64,000 bases of DNA from Clostridiaceae bacterium (GCA_018383195.1 JAGZOP010000008.1:15714-79713); one strand, 5' to 3'; shown: positions 41,931-50,996, counted from the stretch's first letter. Notes: generated from the sequence alone by a model not told the origin. Translations and numbers: made by a program.

Positions 41931-42935
41931 ATGGATGAAAACGGATATCGTGCGCTTGCACGAATGCTGAAAGACGGGTGCGGCGTGACCCGGAGGACGT
42001 TCCTAGACGGGGAAAATTTGGGGGACGCACAAAATATCACCGGCACAGCGGAATTTTTTCTCAGCGAGACAAACGGTGAGCCCAGAAATGGCTTTCCATT
42101 CGAGACGGAGTGGAATGGCAGCCGTGTGCTGATGGAACGTTTTTCAAAGGGGAAAATTCTGCTGATCTGCGGTGGGGGACATGTATCCAAGCCGGTGAGC
42201 ATGCTTGGGAAAATGCTCGGCTACCGCGTGCTGGTGATGGATGACCGATCGGAGTTCGCGTCGGAGGAACGCTTTCCGGATGCGGATGAGGTTGCCTGCG
42301 GAGACTTTTTGAGCATGCTCAGTAAATATGACTGGAGCGGGTATCCGGACACTTCGGTTGTCATTGTGACACGCGGTCATGCGGCAGATACCGACTGCCT
42401 GCGCGCAGTGGTACGCCGTGATTTGCCCTACATCGGTATGATTGGAAGCCGCAAAAAGAATGCAGCCGTATTTGAGGTGCTGAGCGGGGAGGGGGTGCCC
42501 GAAGCGCAGCTTGCCCGGGTGCATGCACCGATCGGTCTGCCCATCGGCGGGCAGACCCCGGAAGAGATCGCAGTGTCCATTGCGGCGGAACTGATCGCGG
42601 AGCGAAAAGACTGCGGGACAAGCACACTTTCGGAAAGCATGCTCGATGCGCTGTGCAGCGAAACGAGTGAGGGCGGTATTATGGCGACGGTCGTGCGGAA
42701 AACCGGCTCCACGCCGCGTGGTACAGGCGCACGGATGCTGATGCTTCCAAATGGAGCGGTGATTGGCACGGTCGGCGGCGGACTGGCAGAGTATGAGGTG
42801 ACGGAAACGGCGCGCAGGCTGCTGAAACATCCGCGTCCGATGCTGCGGCATTTTGATATGGCAAACGGAGAAGCGGGAAAATCCGGACTGATCTGCGGCG
42901 GTGCGGTCGATGTACTGTTTGAGGTGGTTACGTGA
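41931..42935 (+). CDS. XdhC-family molybdenum hydroxylase maturation factor, domains in swapped order
   Basis: XdhC proteins bind and protect molybdenum cofactor, mediate its sulfuration and insert it into xanthine-dehydrogenase-type enzymes. The usual order is an N-terminal XdhC/CoxI domain followed by a Rossmann domain. Here the Rossmann domain comes first: GGGHVSKP at 81-88, MDDRSEF, VIVTRGHAAD, IGMIGSRKK, PIGLPIGGQTPEEIA. The CoxI-type domain is last: VVRKTGSTPRG with GSTPRG at 259-264, GTVGGG at 279-284 and CGG at 322-324. The first 70 residues are an additional segment. The 334-residue length is normal. The ATG follows AAGGAGAG. Its end overlaps the mocA-like gene by 4 bp. Confidence 0.93.
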   Translation: MDENGYRALARMLKDGCGVTRRTFLDGENLGDAQNITGTAEFFLSETNGEPRNGFPFETEWNGSRVLMERFSKGKILLICGGGHVSKPVSMLGKMLGYRVLVMDDRSEFASEERFPDADEVACGDFLSMLSKYDWSGYPDTSVVIVTRGHAADTDCLRAVVRRDLPYIGMIGSRKKNAAVFEVLSGEGVPEAQLARVHAPIGLPIGGQTPEEIAVSIAAELIAERKDCGTSTLSESMLDALCSETSEGGIMATVVRKTGSTPRGTGARMLMLPNGAVIGTVGGGLAEYEVTETARRLLKHPRPMLRHFDMANGEAGKSGLICGGAVDVLFEVVT

Positions 42936-43507
42936 GAGCGGCGGTCGTGCTCGCCGCAGGGCTGAGCCGCCGGATGGGAACCGATAAGCTGATGCTTTCG
43001 GTGGACGGTCTGCCAATGTACCGGCATGTCCTGCGCCTTGCATTGACGCTGCATGTCGATCTGCGCATTGTGGTGACGAACAACGGGCGGATCGCGCAGG
43101 AAGCGGAAACTATGGGTTTTACGGTCGTCCCCAGTCCGCGTGCTGCAGAGGGCATGGGCTTTTCAGTGGCGGCGGGCGCAGCGGCGCTTGGCGCGGCACA
43201 GACAGCGGTGTTTTTAAATGCAGATCAGCCGTTTCTGCGGGTGGAAATGGTAGAAAACCTGCTGGAAATCGGGGAAGAAAGCGGTAAGATCGTCGTACCG
43301 GTCGTAGAAGGTATGCCGTGCTCGCCCTGCGTGTTCCCGCACCGGTTCTTTCAGGAACTGAGCATGCTCAGCGGCACGCAAGGCGGAAAAGTGGTTTGGA
43401 AGCAGCATGCAGAGGATACGCTGCTTGTTCCATGCGCGGCAGAGGGCTTCGCCGATGTGGACACGCGGGAACAGTATGACCGTCTTGACAGCATCTCGGG
43501 AATATGA
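42932..43507 (+). CDS. MocA/MobA-like nucleotidyltransferase
   Basis: A 191-residue NTP-transferase, VVLAAGLSRRMGTDKL at the N terminus being the nucleotide-binding signature. ADQPF is the metal-binding part and GMPCSPCVFP follows. MocA adds CMP and MobA adds GMP to the molybdenum pterin; next to xdhC, the CTP-using MocA role is the more likely. The start is GTG, overlapping the xdhC stop. It is the last gene of the cluster, and its end contains the promoter of cysS. Confidence 0.9.
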   Translation: MRAAVVLAAGLSRRMGTDKLMLSVDGLPMYRHVLRLALTLHVDLRIVVTNNGRIAQEAETMGFTVVPSPRAAEGMGFSVAAGAAALGAAQTAVFLNADQPFLRVEMVENLLEIGEESGKIVVPVVEGMPCSPCVFPHRFFQELSMLSGTQGGKVVWKQHAEDTLLVPCAAEGFADVDTREQYDRLDSISGI

Positions 43508-43513
43508 TATGAT
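43485..43513 (+). promoter_or_regulatory. Promoter of cysS inside the mocA-like gene end
   Basis: TTGACA (43485-43490), a 17-bp spacer and TATGAT (43508-43513), just ahead of the T-box leader. Confidence 0.8.
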
Positions 43514-43519
43514 TTTCAC

Positions 43520-43749
43520 GTTCAAAACGATCTATTGCGAGGAACGGGAAGAGTAACCGCAGTATACGCGCCAAAGAGAGGGGCTTCATCGGCTGGGAGA
43601 GTCCTGCGCGGCGGGCGGCGAACGTGCGCCCGGGAGCATCAGGGGCAATGCCCTGCGGGATTCGCCCGTTACCGCGAGTTTTGAGTGAAAACAAGAGTGG
43701 AACCGCGACAGTATGCCGCCTCTTTGGGAAACCGGAGAGGCGGCTTTTT
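43520..43749 (+). promoter_or_regulatory. T-box leader controlling cysS
   Basis: A full T-box riboswitch. The stem I region carries GAACGGGAAGAGTAA near 43551-43566, and the T-box sequence AAGAGTGGAACCGCG is at 43693-43707. The terminator (arms 43715-43723 and 43736-43744, GCCGCCTCT) runs into T5. The likely specifier codon is TGC (Cys) at 43625-43627 in GAACGTGCGCCC, just before the CGGGAGC element, in agreement with the downstream gene. Uncharged tRNA-Cys would favour read-through into cysS. The specifier assignment is tentative. Confidence 0.92.
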
Positions 43750-43771
43750 GAATGATAAGGAGAAGTGAATC

Positions 43772-45187
43772 ATGAAACTTTACAATACGCTGACCCGTCA
43801 GAAGGACGAATTTGTGCCCATTACCCCGGGCGAAGTCAAGATGTATTCCTGCGGCCCGACGGTATACAACTATTTCCATATCGGCAACGCGCGCCCGTTC
43901 ATCATGTTTGACCTGCTGCGCCGCTATTTTGAGTATCGCGGCTACAAGGTGTCCTTTGTGCAGAACTTCACCGACATCGATGACAAGGTGATTAACAAGG
44001 CGAACGATGAGGGCGTGGATTTCAATACCATTGCAGAGCGCTATATTAAGGAGTATTACGTGGACGCAGAGGGACTGGGCGTCGGCAAGGCGACCGTGCA
44101 TCCGCGTGCAACCGAGACCATGGACGCGATCATTGACATTGTGAAGCGTCTGCTTGATAACGGCCACGCCTATGTAGCGGAGAACGGCGACGTATATTTC
44201 CGCACCAAGTCATTCCCGGAATACGGTAAGCTGTGCCATCAGCCGATGGAAGAATTGCAGGCAGGCGCGCGCATCTCGGTGGGTGAGGTCAAGGAAGATC
44301 CGATGGACTTCGCAGTTTGGAAGGCAGCGAAGCCGGGCGAGCCGGCATGGGATACGCCGTGGGGGTCAAAGGGGCGTCCGGGCTGGCATATCGAGTGCTC
44401 AGCAATGGCGTGCAAGTACCTTGGGGAAACCATTGACATTCATTCGGGTGGCCTGGATTTGATTTTCCCGCATCATGAAAACGAGATCGCGCAGTCGGAG
44501 GCGGCAAACGGCAAGCCGTTTGCACATTACTGGCTGCACAACGGTTTCCTGACCATCGACAATGAAAAAATGTCCAAGTCCAAGGGCAACTTCTTTATGG
44601 TGCGTGATGCGGCAAAGGAGTTCGGTTATGAAACCATCCGTATGTTCATGCTGAGCGCGCATTACCGTTCTCCGCTCAACTATTCTGCGGAGAGCCTTGA
44701 AATGAATAAGGCATCGCTGGCTCGTTTGTATGAGAGCCGCAACAACATGGAGTTCCGCATCGAGAAAGCGCAGGGCGACGCGATGACTGCTGAGGAAACC
44801 GCGAAGCTTGAAGCGCTCATGGGCTACAAGCAGAAGTTTATCGACGCAATGGACGATGATATGAACACTGCAGATGCACTTTCTGCGATTTTTGAACTGG
44901 TGCGTGAGATCAACGGCTATATGTCTGCGCACGATGACGCGACGAGAACGTTCCTGACCGCGGCGCATGATTTGTTCATGGAGCTGACCGGTGTGCTCAA
45001 TCTCGTGCAGAAGCGCGACGATGCCAAGGACCCGGATGCAGATAAGATTGAGGAGCTGATCGCGCAGCGCGCCGCAGCGAAGAAGGCGAAGGATTTCGCA
45101 GAAGCAGACCGCATCCGCGGTGTGCTGGCGGATATGGGCGTCACCATCAAGGACACCCGTCAAGGCGTGCAGTGGAGCCGCGCGTAA
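43772..45187 (+). CDS. cysS: Cysteinyl-tRNA synthetase
   Basis: Class I synthetase that charges tRNA-Cys. The 471 residues contain the zinc-binding Cys27 in YSCGPTVYN, the HIGH-type motif HIGNARP at 36-42, IDIHSGGLDLIFPHHENE and the KMSKS motif EKMSKSKGN. The C-terminal helical domain ends normally. The ATG follows AAGGAGAAG. Expression is controlled by a Cys-type T-box. Its own promoter separates it from the selenium cluster, although read-through from that cluster is possible. Confidence 0.97.
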   Translation: MKLYNTLTRQKDEFVPITPGEVKMYSCGPTVYNYFHIGNARPFIMFDLLRRYFEYRGYKVSFVQNFTDIDDKVINKANDEGVDFNTIAERYIKEYYVDAEGLGVGKATVHPRATETMDAIIDIVKRLLDNGHAYVAENGDVYFRTKSFPEYGKLCHQPMEELQAGARISVGEVKEDPMDFAVWKAAKPGEPAWDTPWGSKGRPGWHIECSAMACKYLGETIDIHSGGLDLIFPHHENEIAQSEAANGKPFAHYWLHNGFLTIDNEKMSKSKGNFFMVRDAAKEFGYETIRMFMLSAHYRSPLNYSAESLEMNKASLARLYESRNNMEFRIEKAQGDAMTAEETAKLEALMGYKQKFIDAMDDDMNTADALSAIFELVREINGYMSAHDDATRTFLTAAHDLFMELTGVLNLVQKRDDAKDPDADKIEELIAQRAAAKKAKDFAEADRIRGVLADMGVTIKDTRQGVQWSRA

Positions 45188-45236
45188 GCGCAGGAGTTGA
45201 CACCTACAAGCCTCTCCAAAGACTTGACAGAAATAT

Positions 45237-45275
45237 CAAAAGCCCGAGACCAGATGGTTTCGGGCTTTTTGTGTG
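45237..45275. terminator. Terminator of cysS (bidirectional)
   Basis: AAAAGCCCGA and TCGGGCTTTT arms with an inner ACC/GGT pair enclose AGAT. A-rich and T-rich sides suit both cysS and the convergent nth. Confidence 0.88.
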
Positions 45276-45288
45276 TGCTCTGTTTCAT

Positions 45289-45924
45289 TTATCCGAGCGG
45301 GTACGACGGGCATACAGCGGCAAGACAGCATTTTTCGCACTTTGGCGCGCGGGCTGTGCAGACCTCTCTGCCGTGCAGCACAAGGCGGTGGCAGAAATCT
45401 GAGGATTCTTCAGGGGGGATAATCTCGCGCAGTGCTTTTTCTACCTTGACCGGGTCCTTAACGTTTTCTACAAAGCCGAGCCGGTTGGATAGGCGGATGC
45501 AGTGGGTATCGGTGACGATGGCGGGTTGACCGTAGATGTCGCCCAAGATCAGGTTGGCGGTCTTGCGACCGATGCCGGGCAGTTTCAAAAGATCTGCCAT
45601 ATTGTCCGGCACTTTGCCGCCGAAGTCGGACAGCAGCATCTCGGCGCAGGCTTTGAGGTCACGCGCTTTGGTGCGGAACAGACCGCAGGTTTTGATGCCT
45701 TCCTCAATCGCCTCGAGCGGGGCTTCGGCAAAGCTTTCGAGCGTTGGAAAATCTACAAATAATTTTTCGGTCACCAGATTCACACGCACATCAGTGCATT
45801 GCGCGGATAGGCGGGTAGCAAAGAGCAATTCGTAATCATGCTGATAGTGCAGCGCACAGACCGCGTCGGGGTAGTCGGTTTTGAGCAGGTCTACCACTGC
45901 ACAGGCACGTTCCTTTCTGGTCAT
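45289..45924 (-). CDS. nth: Endonuclease III
   Basis: A DNA glycosylase/AP lyase that removes oxidised pyrimidines. The 211 residues have SAQCTDVRVN, the helix-hairpin-helix LPGIGRKTANLI with the catalytic Lys, VDTHCIRLSNRLG with the catalytic Asp, and a C-terminal 4Fe-4S cluster with C-x6-C-x2-C-x5-C spacing. The ATG at 45924 follows CGGAGG; a TTG two codons upstream has poorer spacing. It appears to stand alone. Confidence 0.96.
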   Translation of the reverse strand: MTRKERACAVVDLLKTDYPDAVCALHYQHDYELLFATRLSAQCTDVRVNLVTEKLFVDFPTLESFAEAPLEAIEEGIKTCGLFRTKARDLKACAEMLLSDFGGKVPDNMADLLKLPGIGRKTANLILGDIYGQPAIVTDTHCIRLSNRLGFVENVKDPVKVEKALREIIPPEESSDFCHRLVLHGREVCTARAPKCEKCCLAAVCPSYPLG

Positions 45925-46138
45925 GGACAAACCTCCGTTTTGTATCTTTCTGATGAGATCAGTATATCAGAATTGATAAAAAAAGCAAACACAGATTGAG
46001 GATAAAGGTGTAGTATGCTGAAAAAAGAAAATTGCTTCTGGATTTAGTTGCAAAATTCGAAAAGTATGGTTTAATTTTAATATAGACTTTTTCACTTTAA
46101 GCTTGTGAAATGAACGATATATTATGGGAGGTTTTCGC

Positions 46139-47386
46139 GTGATTGTTGGGAATTTGATGGATTTTGTCAGCCAGTATGATGCGGAAGTCGGCGCAATGAT
46201 TCGTAAAGAGTACGATCGTCAGTGCCGGAATATTGAACTCATTGCATCGGAGAATATCGTAAGCGAAGCTGTTATGGCTGCGATGGGCTCTGTGCTGACC
46301 AACAAATACGCCGAGGGATACCCGGGCAAGCGTTACTACGGCGGCTGTGAATGTGTGGACGAAGTAGAGCGTCTTGCAATCGCGCGCGTCTGTGAACTGT
46401 TCGGCGCAAAGTATGCCAACGTGCAGCCGCATTCTGGCGCACAGGCAAACATGGCGGTATATCAGGCGCTCGTCAAGCCGGGCGATACGGTTATGGGCAT
46501 GAGCCTTGACAATGGCGGTCATCTGACCCACGGCTCGCCGGTCAATCAGTCCGGTCTGCTGTACCATATGGTTGCTTACGGCGTGGACGAGAACGGCTAT
46601 ATCGACTACAATGAAGTGGAAGAACTGGCAAAGAAGGAGCAGCCCAAAATGATTATCGCGGGCGCGTCCGCTTACCCGCGCGCGATTGACTTCCAGAAGT
46701 TTGCCGAGATTGCACATTCGGTCGGCGCATACCTGTTTGTTGATATGGCACATATCGCGGGTCTGGTTGCGGCAGGTCTGCACATGAACCCGGTGCCGTA
46801 TGCGGATGTGGTAACCACCACCACCCACAAAACCCTGCGCGGACCGCGCGGCGGCGTTATCCTCACGAACAATGAGGAGATCGCCAAGAAGATGAACAAG
46901 GCAATTTTCCCCGGCACGCAGGGCGGTCCGCTGATGCATGTCATCGCGTCCAAGGCGGTCTGCTTCGGCGAAGCACTGAAGCCGGAATTCAAGGCATACC
47001 AGACCAACGTGGCGCAGAACGCCAAGGTGCTGGCAGACGCGCTGATGAAACAGGGCTTTGATCTGGTTTCCGGCGGCACGGATAACCATTTGATGCTGGT
47101 TGACCTGCGCAAGGCAGGCGTTACCGGCAAGGTGCTTCAGAATCGCCTGGATGAAGTTTATATCACTGCAAATAAGAACACCATCCCGAACGATCCGGAA
47201 AGCCCGTTTGTGACCTCTGGTATGCGCGTAGGTACGCCGGCAGTAACCTCCCGCGGCTTCGGTGCTCCTGAAATGCTGCGCATCGCTGAGTTTATCTGGC
47301 AGGCAGCAACCGATTTTGATGCGAAAGCTGACGAAATCCGTGCCAATGTGACCGAGATGTGTTCCTGTTTCCCAATTTATCGCTGA
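46139..47386 (+). CDS. glyA: Serine hydroxymethyltransferase
   Basis: PLP enzyme that converts serine and tetrahydrofolate into glycine and methylene-tetrahydrofolate. The 415-residue protein has [24 protein letters not shown], the PLP lysine in [14 protein letters not shown] and [19 protein letters not shown] start at 46139 is chosen because GGGAGG precedes it by 7 bp; the ATG at 46124 contains that ribosome site within its codons. The 214-bp region back to nth is AT-rich. TTGCAA at 46048 with TAATTT 18 bp later is a weak promoter candidate, and no riboswitch was recognised. Confidence 0.96.
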   Translation: MIVGNLMDFVSQYDAEVGAMIRKEYDRQCRNIELIASENIVSEAVMAAMGSVLTNKYAEGYPGKRYYGGCECVDEVERLAIARVCELFGAKYANVQPHSGAQANMAVYQALVKPGDTVMGMSLDNGGHLTHGSPVNQSGLLYHMVAYGVDENGYIDYNEVEELAKKEQPKMIIAGASAYPRAIDFQKFAEIAHSVGAYLFVDMAHIAGLVAAGLHMNPVPYADVVTTTTHKTLRGPRGGVILTNNEEIAKKMNKAIFPGTQGGPLMHVIASKAVCFGEALKPEFKAYQTNVAQNAKVLADALMKQGFDLVSGGTDNHLMLVDLRKAGVTGKVLQNRLDEVYITANKNTIPNDPESPFVTSGMRVGTPAVTSRGFGAPEMLRIAEFIWQAATDFDAKADEIRANVTEMCSCFPIYR

Positions 47387-47392
47387 GTATAG

Positions 47393-47424
47393 AGGGCTGT
47401 CCATTTGGACGGCCTTCTTTTTTT
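47393..47424 (+). terminator. Terminator of glyA
   Basis: Arms 47393-47402 and 47407-47416 (GGACGGCC on the right, wobbles on the left) with an ATTT loop and a long T tract. Confidence 0.85.
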
Positions 47425-47455
47425 GTCGCTTTTCGTCATTTTGCTCATTTGGTCC

Positions 47456-47483
47456 TTGAAAAGAAGTTTTTTTGTGGTATAAT
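47456..47483 (+). promoter_or_regulatory. Promoter of pgi
   Basis: TTGAAA (47456-47461), a 16-bp spacer and a perfect TATAAT (47478-47483). It would give a leader of about 135 bases before pgi, in which I recognise no riboswitch. Confidence 0.75.
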
Positions 47484-47626
47484 ATAACCAAAACGTATGG
47501 GCGCTTTTGGATATCAACAACAAAAATGCAGGTTGAGCTGTATTTTAGTAAAAATGGTACTATAAAGAAGCTTTCGGCTGATCCCTGCGCAAGAGAAAGA
47601 GTTAGAATAATGATGAGGTGGTTACA

Positions 47627-48964
47627 ATGGGAATGGAACTGAAGTCAACTGGTCTGCGGGGATTTGTCGAAGAACGAGAACTTGGATACATGGATCCGTT
47701 GGTTCAAACGGCAAACGAAATGCTTGTGCAGCATACAGGGGCAGGAAGTGACTACCATGGTTGGGTGGACCTCCCGGTTCAATATGATCGAGAGGAGTTT
47801 GCGCGGATCAAGGCAGCAGTAAAAAAAATCCAACAAAACAGTGACGTGCTGATTGTCATCGGCATCGGCGGTTCGTATCTGGGTGCGCGTGCGGCAATCG
47901 AATTTGTCAAGGGGCAGATGTATAATAGCATCCGCGCAAAGGGCACGCCGGAGGTTTATTTTGTCGGTTCCAACATTTCCTCTTCGTATCTGAATGATGT
48001 GGTTCAGATTATCGGGGAACGTGATTTCAGTGTCAATGTAATCTCAAAGTCGGGTACCACCACCGAACCGGCGATTGCATTCCGCATCTTCAAAAAGCTT
48101 GCCGAGCAGAAGTATGGCAAAGAGGGGGCAAAAGACCACATCTTTGCAACAACAGACAAGTCGCGCGGTGCGCTGAAAAAGCTTGCCGATGACGAAGGAT
48201 ACGAAACCTTTGTGGTACCGAATGACGTAGGAGGACGTTTTTCGGTGCTGACCGCAGTCGGTCTGCTGCCGATGGCGGCAGCCGGGGTAGACATCGATGA
48301 AGCAATGCGTGGCGCTGCGGAGGCGCGCGCAGCATTCATGGATGGAGAAACTGCGGCAAACGACTGCTTCAAATACGCGGCGCTGCGCAACATTCTGCAC
48401 CGCAAGGGCAAGGGAATTGAGATTCTGGTCAATTATGAGCCTGCGCTCGTGATGATGGGCGAATGGTTTAAGCAGCTTTTCGATGAATCGGAGGGCAAGG
48501 ATCAGAAGGGGATTTTTGCGACTTCTGCCAACTTCTCGACCGATCTACATTCGATTGGGCAGTATATTCAGGATGGCACCCGCAATGTTTTTGAGACAGT
48601 GCTGTGGGTTAAGAAGCCGCGCAGTGAATCTATAATTGAGGAAACCGAGGAGAATATCGACGGACTCAACTATCTGGCGGGAAAATCGCTCCAGTACGTC
48701 AACTCCAAAGCATATGCGGGCACGCTGATGGCGCATATGGATGGGGGTACGCCGAGCATTGTTCTGGAAATCGACCGCGCGGACGCATATCATTTCGGCT
48801 ATCTGGTGTATTTCTTTGAAAAGGCATGCGCAGTATCCGGATATCTGTTGGGTGTGAACCCGTTTGATCAGCCGGGCGTGGAGACCTATAAAAAGAATAT
48901 GTTTGCGCTGCTGGGCAAACCGGGCTTTGAGGAACGCCGAAAGGAACTGGAAACAAGGCTGTAA
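47627..48964 (+). CDS. pgi: Glucose-6-phosphate isomerase
   Basis: Interconverts glucose-6-phosphate and fructose-6-phosphate in glycolysis and gluconeogenesis. At 445 residues it is the shorter Gram-positive form. Visible family segments are [42 protein letters not shown] and a C-terminal FDQPGVE. The ATG at 47627 follows GAGGTG at 7 bp. Monocistronic, with its own promoter and terminator. Confidence 0.96.
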   Translation: MGMELKSTGLRGFVEERELGYMDPLVQTANEMLVQHTGAGSDYHGWVDLPVQYDREEFARIKAAVKKIQQNSDVLIVIGIGGSYLGARAAIEFVKGQMYNSIRAKGTPEVYFVGSNISSSYLNDVVQIIGERDFSVNVISKSGTTTEPAIAFRIFKKLAEQKYGKEGAKDHIFATTDKSRGALKKLADDEGYETFVVPNDVGGRFSVLTAVGLLPMAAAGVDIDEAMRGAAEARAAFMDGETAANDCFKYAALRNILHRKGKGIEILVNYEPALVMMGEWFKQLFDESEGKDQKGIFATSANFSTDLHSIGQYIQDGTRNVFETVLWVKKPRSESIIEETEENIDGLNYLAGKSLQYVNSKAYAGTLMAHMDGGTPSIVLEIDRADAYHFGYLVYFFEKACAVSGYLLGVNPFDQPGVETYKKNMFALLGKPGFEERRKELETRL

Positions 48965-48967
48965 TCA

Positions 48968-48995
48968 AAAAGACGAGGGAAACCTCGTCTTTTTT
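48968..48995 (+). terminator. Terminator of pgi
   Basis: Perfect stem AAAAGACGAGG/CCTCGTCTTTT (48968-48978 with 48983-48993) and a GAAA loop. Confidence 0.92.
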
Positions 48996-49080
48996 GATGC
49001 TCGTGTGGATTGTGGAAAGGTAGAAAATAAATGACAGGATAAGCCGCATCAAATCCGAGCAAAATAGCTTCGGTGATGTT

Positions 49081-49473
49081 ATGAATCGATTCAAACAGGC
49101 GGCGGGGCTGTTTTTGATGGGCGGAACCGGATATGCGGTTCTGGAAATCCTTTGGCGCGGATACACGCATTGGACTATGGCGGTGACCGGAGGCGTCGTG
49201 TTCATCGGCTTGTGGCTGATTGGAGAGCAGATGCAAGGCGCAGGCGTGCTTGGACGCAGTGCGGCGGGCGCACTGTGGGTGACGACTGCGGAGCTGCTCG
49301 TTGGAATGAGCGTGAACCTTGGCTTGCATCTGGAGGTATGGGATTATTCCGGGGAATGGGGAAATCTTCTGGGACAGATTTGCCCCAAATATGTGGTCTT
49401 GTGGTTCTTGCTGTGCGGTCCTGCAATGGCGCTTGCGGTTTGCAGTGCGAAACTGCTTGCAAAACCCAATTAG
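49081..49473 (+). CDS. Small membrane protein, CmpB/ABC-transporter type IV-like
   Basis: A 130-residue membrane protein with four hydrophobic segments. The stretch VWDYSGEWGNLLGQICPKY near residues 86-104 is characteristic of a family annotated as putative ABC transporter type IV (CmpB-like), and EILWRGYTHWTM near residue 22 occurs in its short clostridial members. No ATPase or other transporter part is nearby, so a transporter role is doubtful. The start ATG has a moderate GGTGATG before it. It precedes the divergent coaX by 49 bp on the same strand. Confidence 0.75.
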   Translation: MNRFKQAAGLFLMGGTGYAVLEILWRGYTHWTMAVTGGVVFIGLWLIGEQMQGAGVLGRSAAGALWVTTAELLVGMSVNLGLHLEVWDYSGEWGNLLGQICPKYVVLWFLLCGPAMALAVCSAKLLAKPN

Positions 49474-49522
49474 ACAGAGTATAATGCAAATGGCAATCTG
49501 TCTGAAATGAGGTTTTTTCAAG

Positions 49523-50296
49523 ATGCTGATAGCGCTGGATATTGGAAACAGTCATGTGAGATTTGGCGGGTTCTGCGGGGACGACATGCAGTTTGTCGCC
49601 TCGATAGCAACCGACAGCCGGCTGACCGGAGAACAATACGCCTGCCAGCTGCGGGATGTGCTCGCCCTGTATGGGGTCGAACCGGCGCAGATTGACGGCG
49701 TAGTATTTTGCTCGGTCGCACCTGCGGTGACACCGAATATCCAGAAAGCCATCCGCATTTTGAACGGACGGGAACCGTTTGGCGTGGCATCGGGCGTAAA
49801 AACGGGGCTGAATCTCAAAATCGATCAGCCGCGTGCGCTTGGCAGCGATCTGGTCGCAAATGCGGTCTGGGCGGTGCAGCGCGGCAAGCTGCCGTGTGTG
49901 GTGGTTGACCTTGGAACGGCGACAACCTTTACCGTACTGGATCGGTCGGGCGTTCTGATCGGCACCGCGATTGCGGCAGGCGTGAGGGCATCGCTGGATA
50001 CCCTGAAAAACATGGCGGCACAGCTTCCATCCATTCGCATGGAAGCGCCATCGCGCGGCGTGCTCGGCCGCAATACCGTGGATGCGATGAAATCGGGTGC
50101 GGTATATGGCGCTGCAGCAATGGTGGACGGCATGGTGCACCGCATTGCCGATGCACTGGGGGAAATGCCCCATGTGCTCCTGTGTGGCGGTACCAGTGAA
50201 GCAGTTGCGCCTTACCTGACCATTGCGGCGGAATGTGATCCGTGCGCGACCCTGCGAGGATTGGTGACGGTCTGGCACAAAAACCATAAAGGCTGA
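49523..50296 (+). CDS. Divergent type III pantothenate kinase homologue
   Basis: A 257-residue CoaX-family protein, the second in this window. It keeps the overall pattern: DIGNSH at 6-11, GSDL at 107-110, DLGTATTF at 129-136. It departs from the canonical motifs. The nucleotide motif has S-H for T-N, GADR/GVDR has become GSDL with loss of the Arg, and TTFD has become TTFT. The following LGGAIxPG is IGTAIAAG. The Asp in GSDL is retained. The gene lies 61 bp upstream of a pantothenate-type ECF transporter gene, which supports a role in pantothenate or coenzyme A metabolism. It may be an active but altered kinase or a regulatory relative. Confidence 0.85.
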   Translation: MLIALDIGNSHVRFGGFCGDDMQFVASIATDSRLTGEQYACQLRDVLALYGVEPAQIDGVVFCSVAPAVTPNIQKAIRILNGREPFGVASGVKTGLNLKIDQPRALGSDLVANAVWAVQRGKLPCVVVDLGTATTFTVLDRSGVLIGTAIAAGVRASLDTLKNMAAQLPSIRMEAPSRGVLGRNTVDAMKSGAVYGAAAMVDGMVHRIADALGEMPHVLLCGGTSEAVAPYLTIAAECDPCATLRGLVTVWHKNHKG

Positions 50297-50357
50297 TTGC
50301 AGAAAAATATGCGCCGTACTCAAAAAAAGAGATGGCAGCAGGAGGGAAAATTACATA

Positions 50358-50996
50358 ATGGAAACCAAGAAAATGGACGTGCGCCGGATGGCGCAGATCG
50401 CACTGCTCGTGGCGATTATGATTGTGTTGGCGTCGACGCCGCTCGGGTATATCCCGCTTCCGTTTATGCGCGCGACAACCATGCACATTCCGGTCATCGT
50501 GGGGGCATGCTTGCTCGGACCGAAGGTGGGCGCGCTGCTCGGCGGTCTGTTTGGGATTACAAGCGTTGTCATTGCGACGGTACAGCCCAATATCACCTCG
50601 TTCGTCTTTACCCCGTTTTACAGCTTCAGCCCTGAATTTCATGGAAGCTGGATGAGCCTTGTCGTAGCGATTGCACCGAGAATTCTAATTGGTGTGGTTG
50701 CCGGTCTGGTGTTCCAAGGGCTGATGAAGGTTGTGAAGAGTCAGGCGCTTTCGCTTGCGGTTGCCGGTTTGGCAGGCTCCATGACCAACACAGTTGGCGT
50801 GATGGGACTGATCTATCTGCTTTTTGGCGAGCAGTATGCGCTTGCGGGCGGGAAAGATCCTGCGTTGCTGTTTGGCGTGATTTTGGGCGTAATCGGCACC
50901 AACGGCGTGGTAGAGGCAATCATTGCGGGGATTCTGACCGCAGCGGTTGGAAAGGCGCTTTTTGCCGCATTTCAGGGGCGGTTTGCCAAAGCGTAA
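50358..50996 (+). CDS. ECF transporter S component, probable pantothenate (PanT)
   Basis: A 212-residue membrane protein of the ECF S-component type, which binds a vitamin and works with a shared EcfAA'T module encoded elsewhere. It begins METKKMDVRRMAQIALLVAIMIVLA, the usual start of the family, and has six hydrophobic segments with IPVIVGACLLGPKVGALLGG-type sequence and GSMTNTVGVM. Adjacency to a CoaX homologue argues for pantothenate as the substrate. That assignment is inference from context and family resemblance. ATG after GCAGGAGGG; a strong terminator follows. Confidence 0.85.
   Translation: METKKMDVRRMAQIALLVAIMIVLASTPLGYIPLPFMRATTMHIPVIVGACLLGPKVGALLGGLFGITSVVIATVQPNITSFVFTPFYSFSPEFHGSWMSLVVAIAPRILIGVVAGLVFQGLMKVVKSQALSLAVAGLAGSMTNTVGVMGLIYLLFGEQYALAGGKDPALLFGVILGVIGTNGVVEAIIAGILTAAVGKALFAAFQGRFAKA

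Noticed and set aside
46097..47491. A 464-codon frame antisense to glyA
   Set aside because: Covers a complete serine hydroxymethyltransferase on the other strand and has no family features.
47484..47626. Riboswitch in the pgi leader
   Set aside because: The roughly 140-base leader shows no conserved core of a riboswitch class I know and no terminator hairpin before the start.
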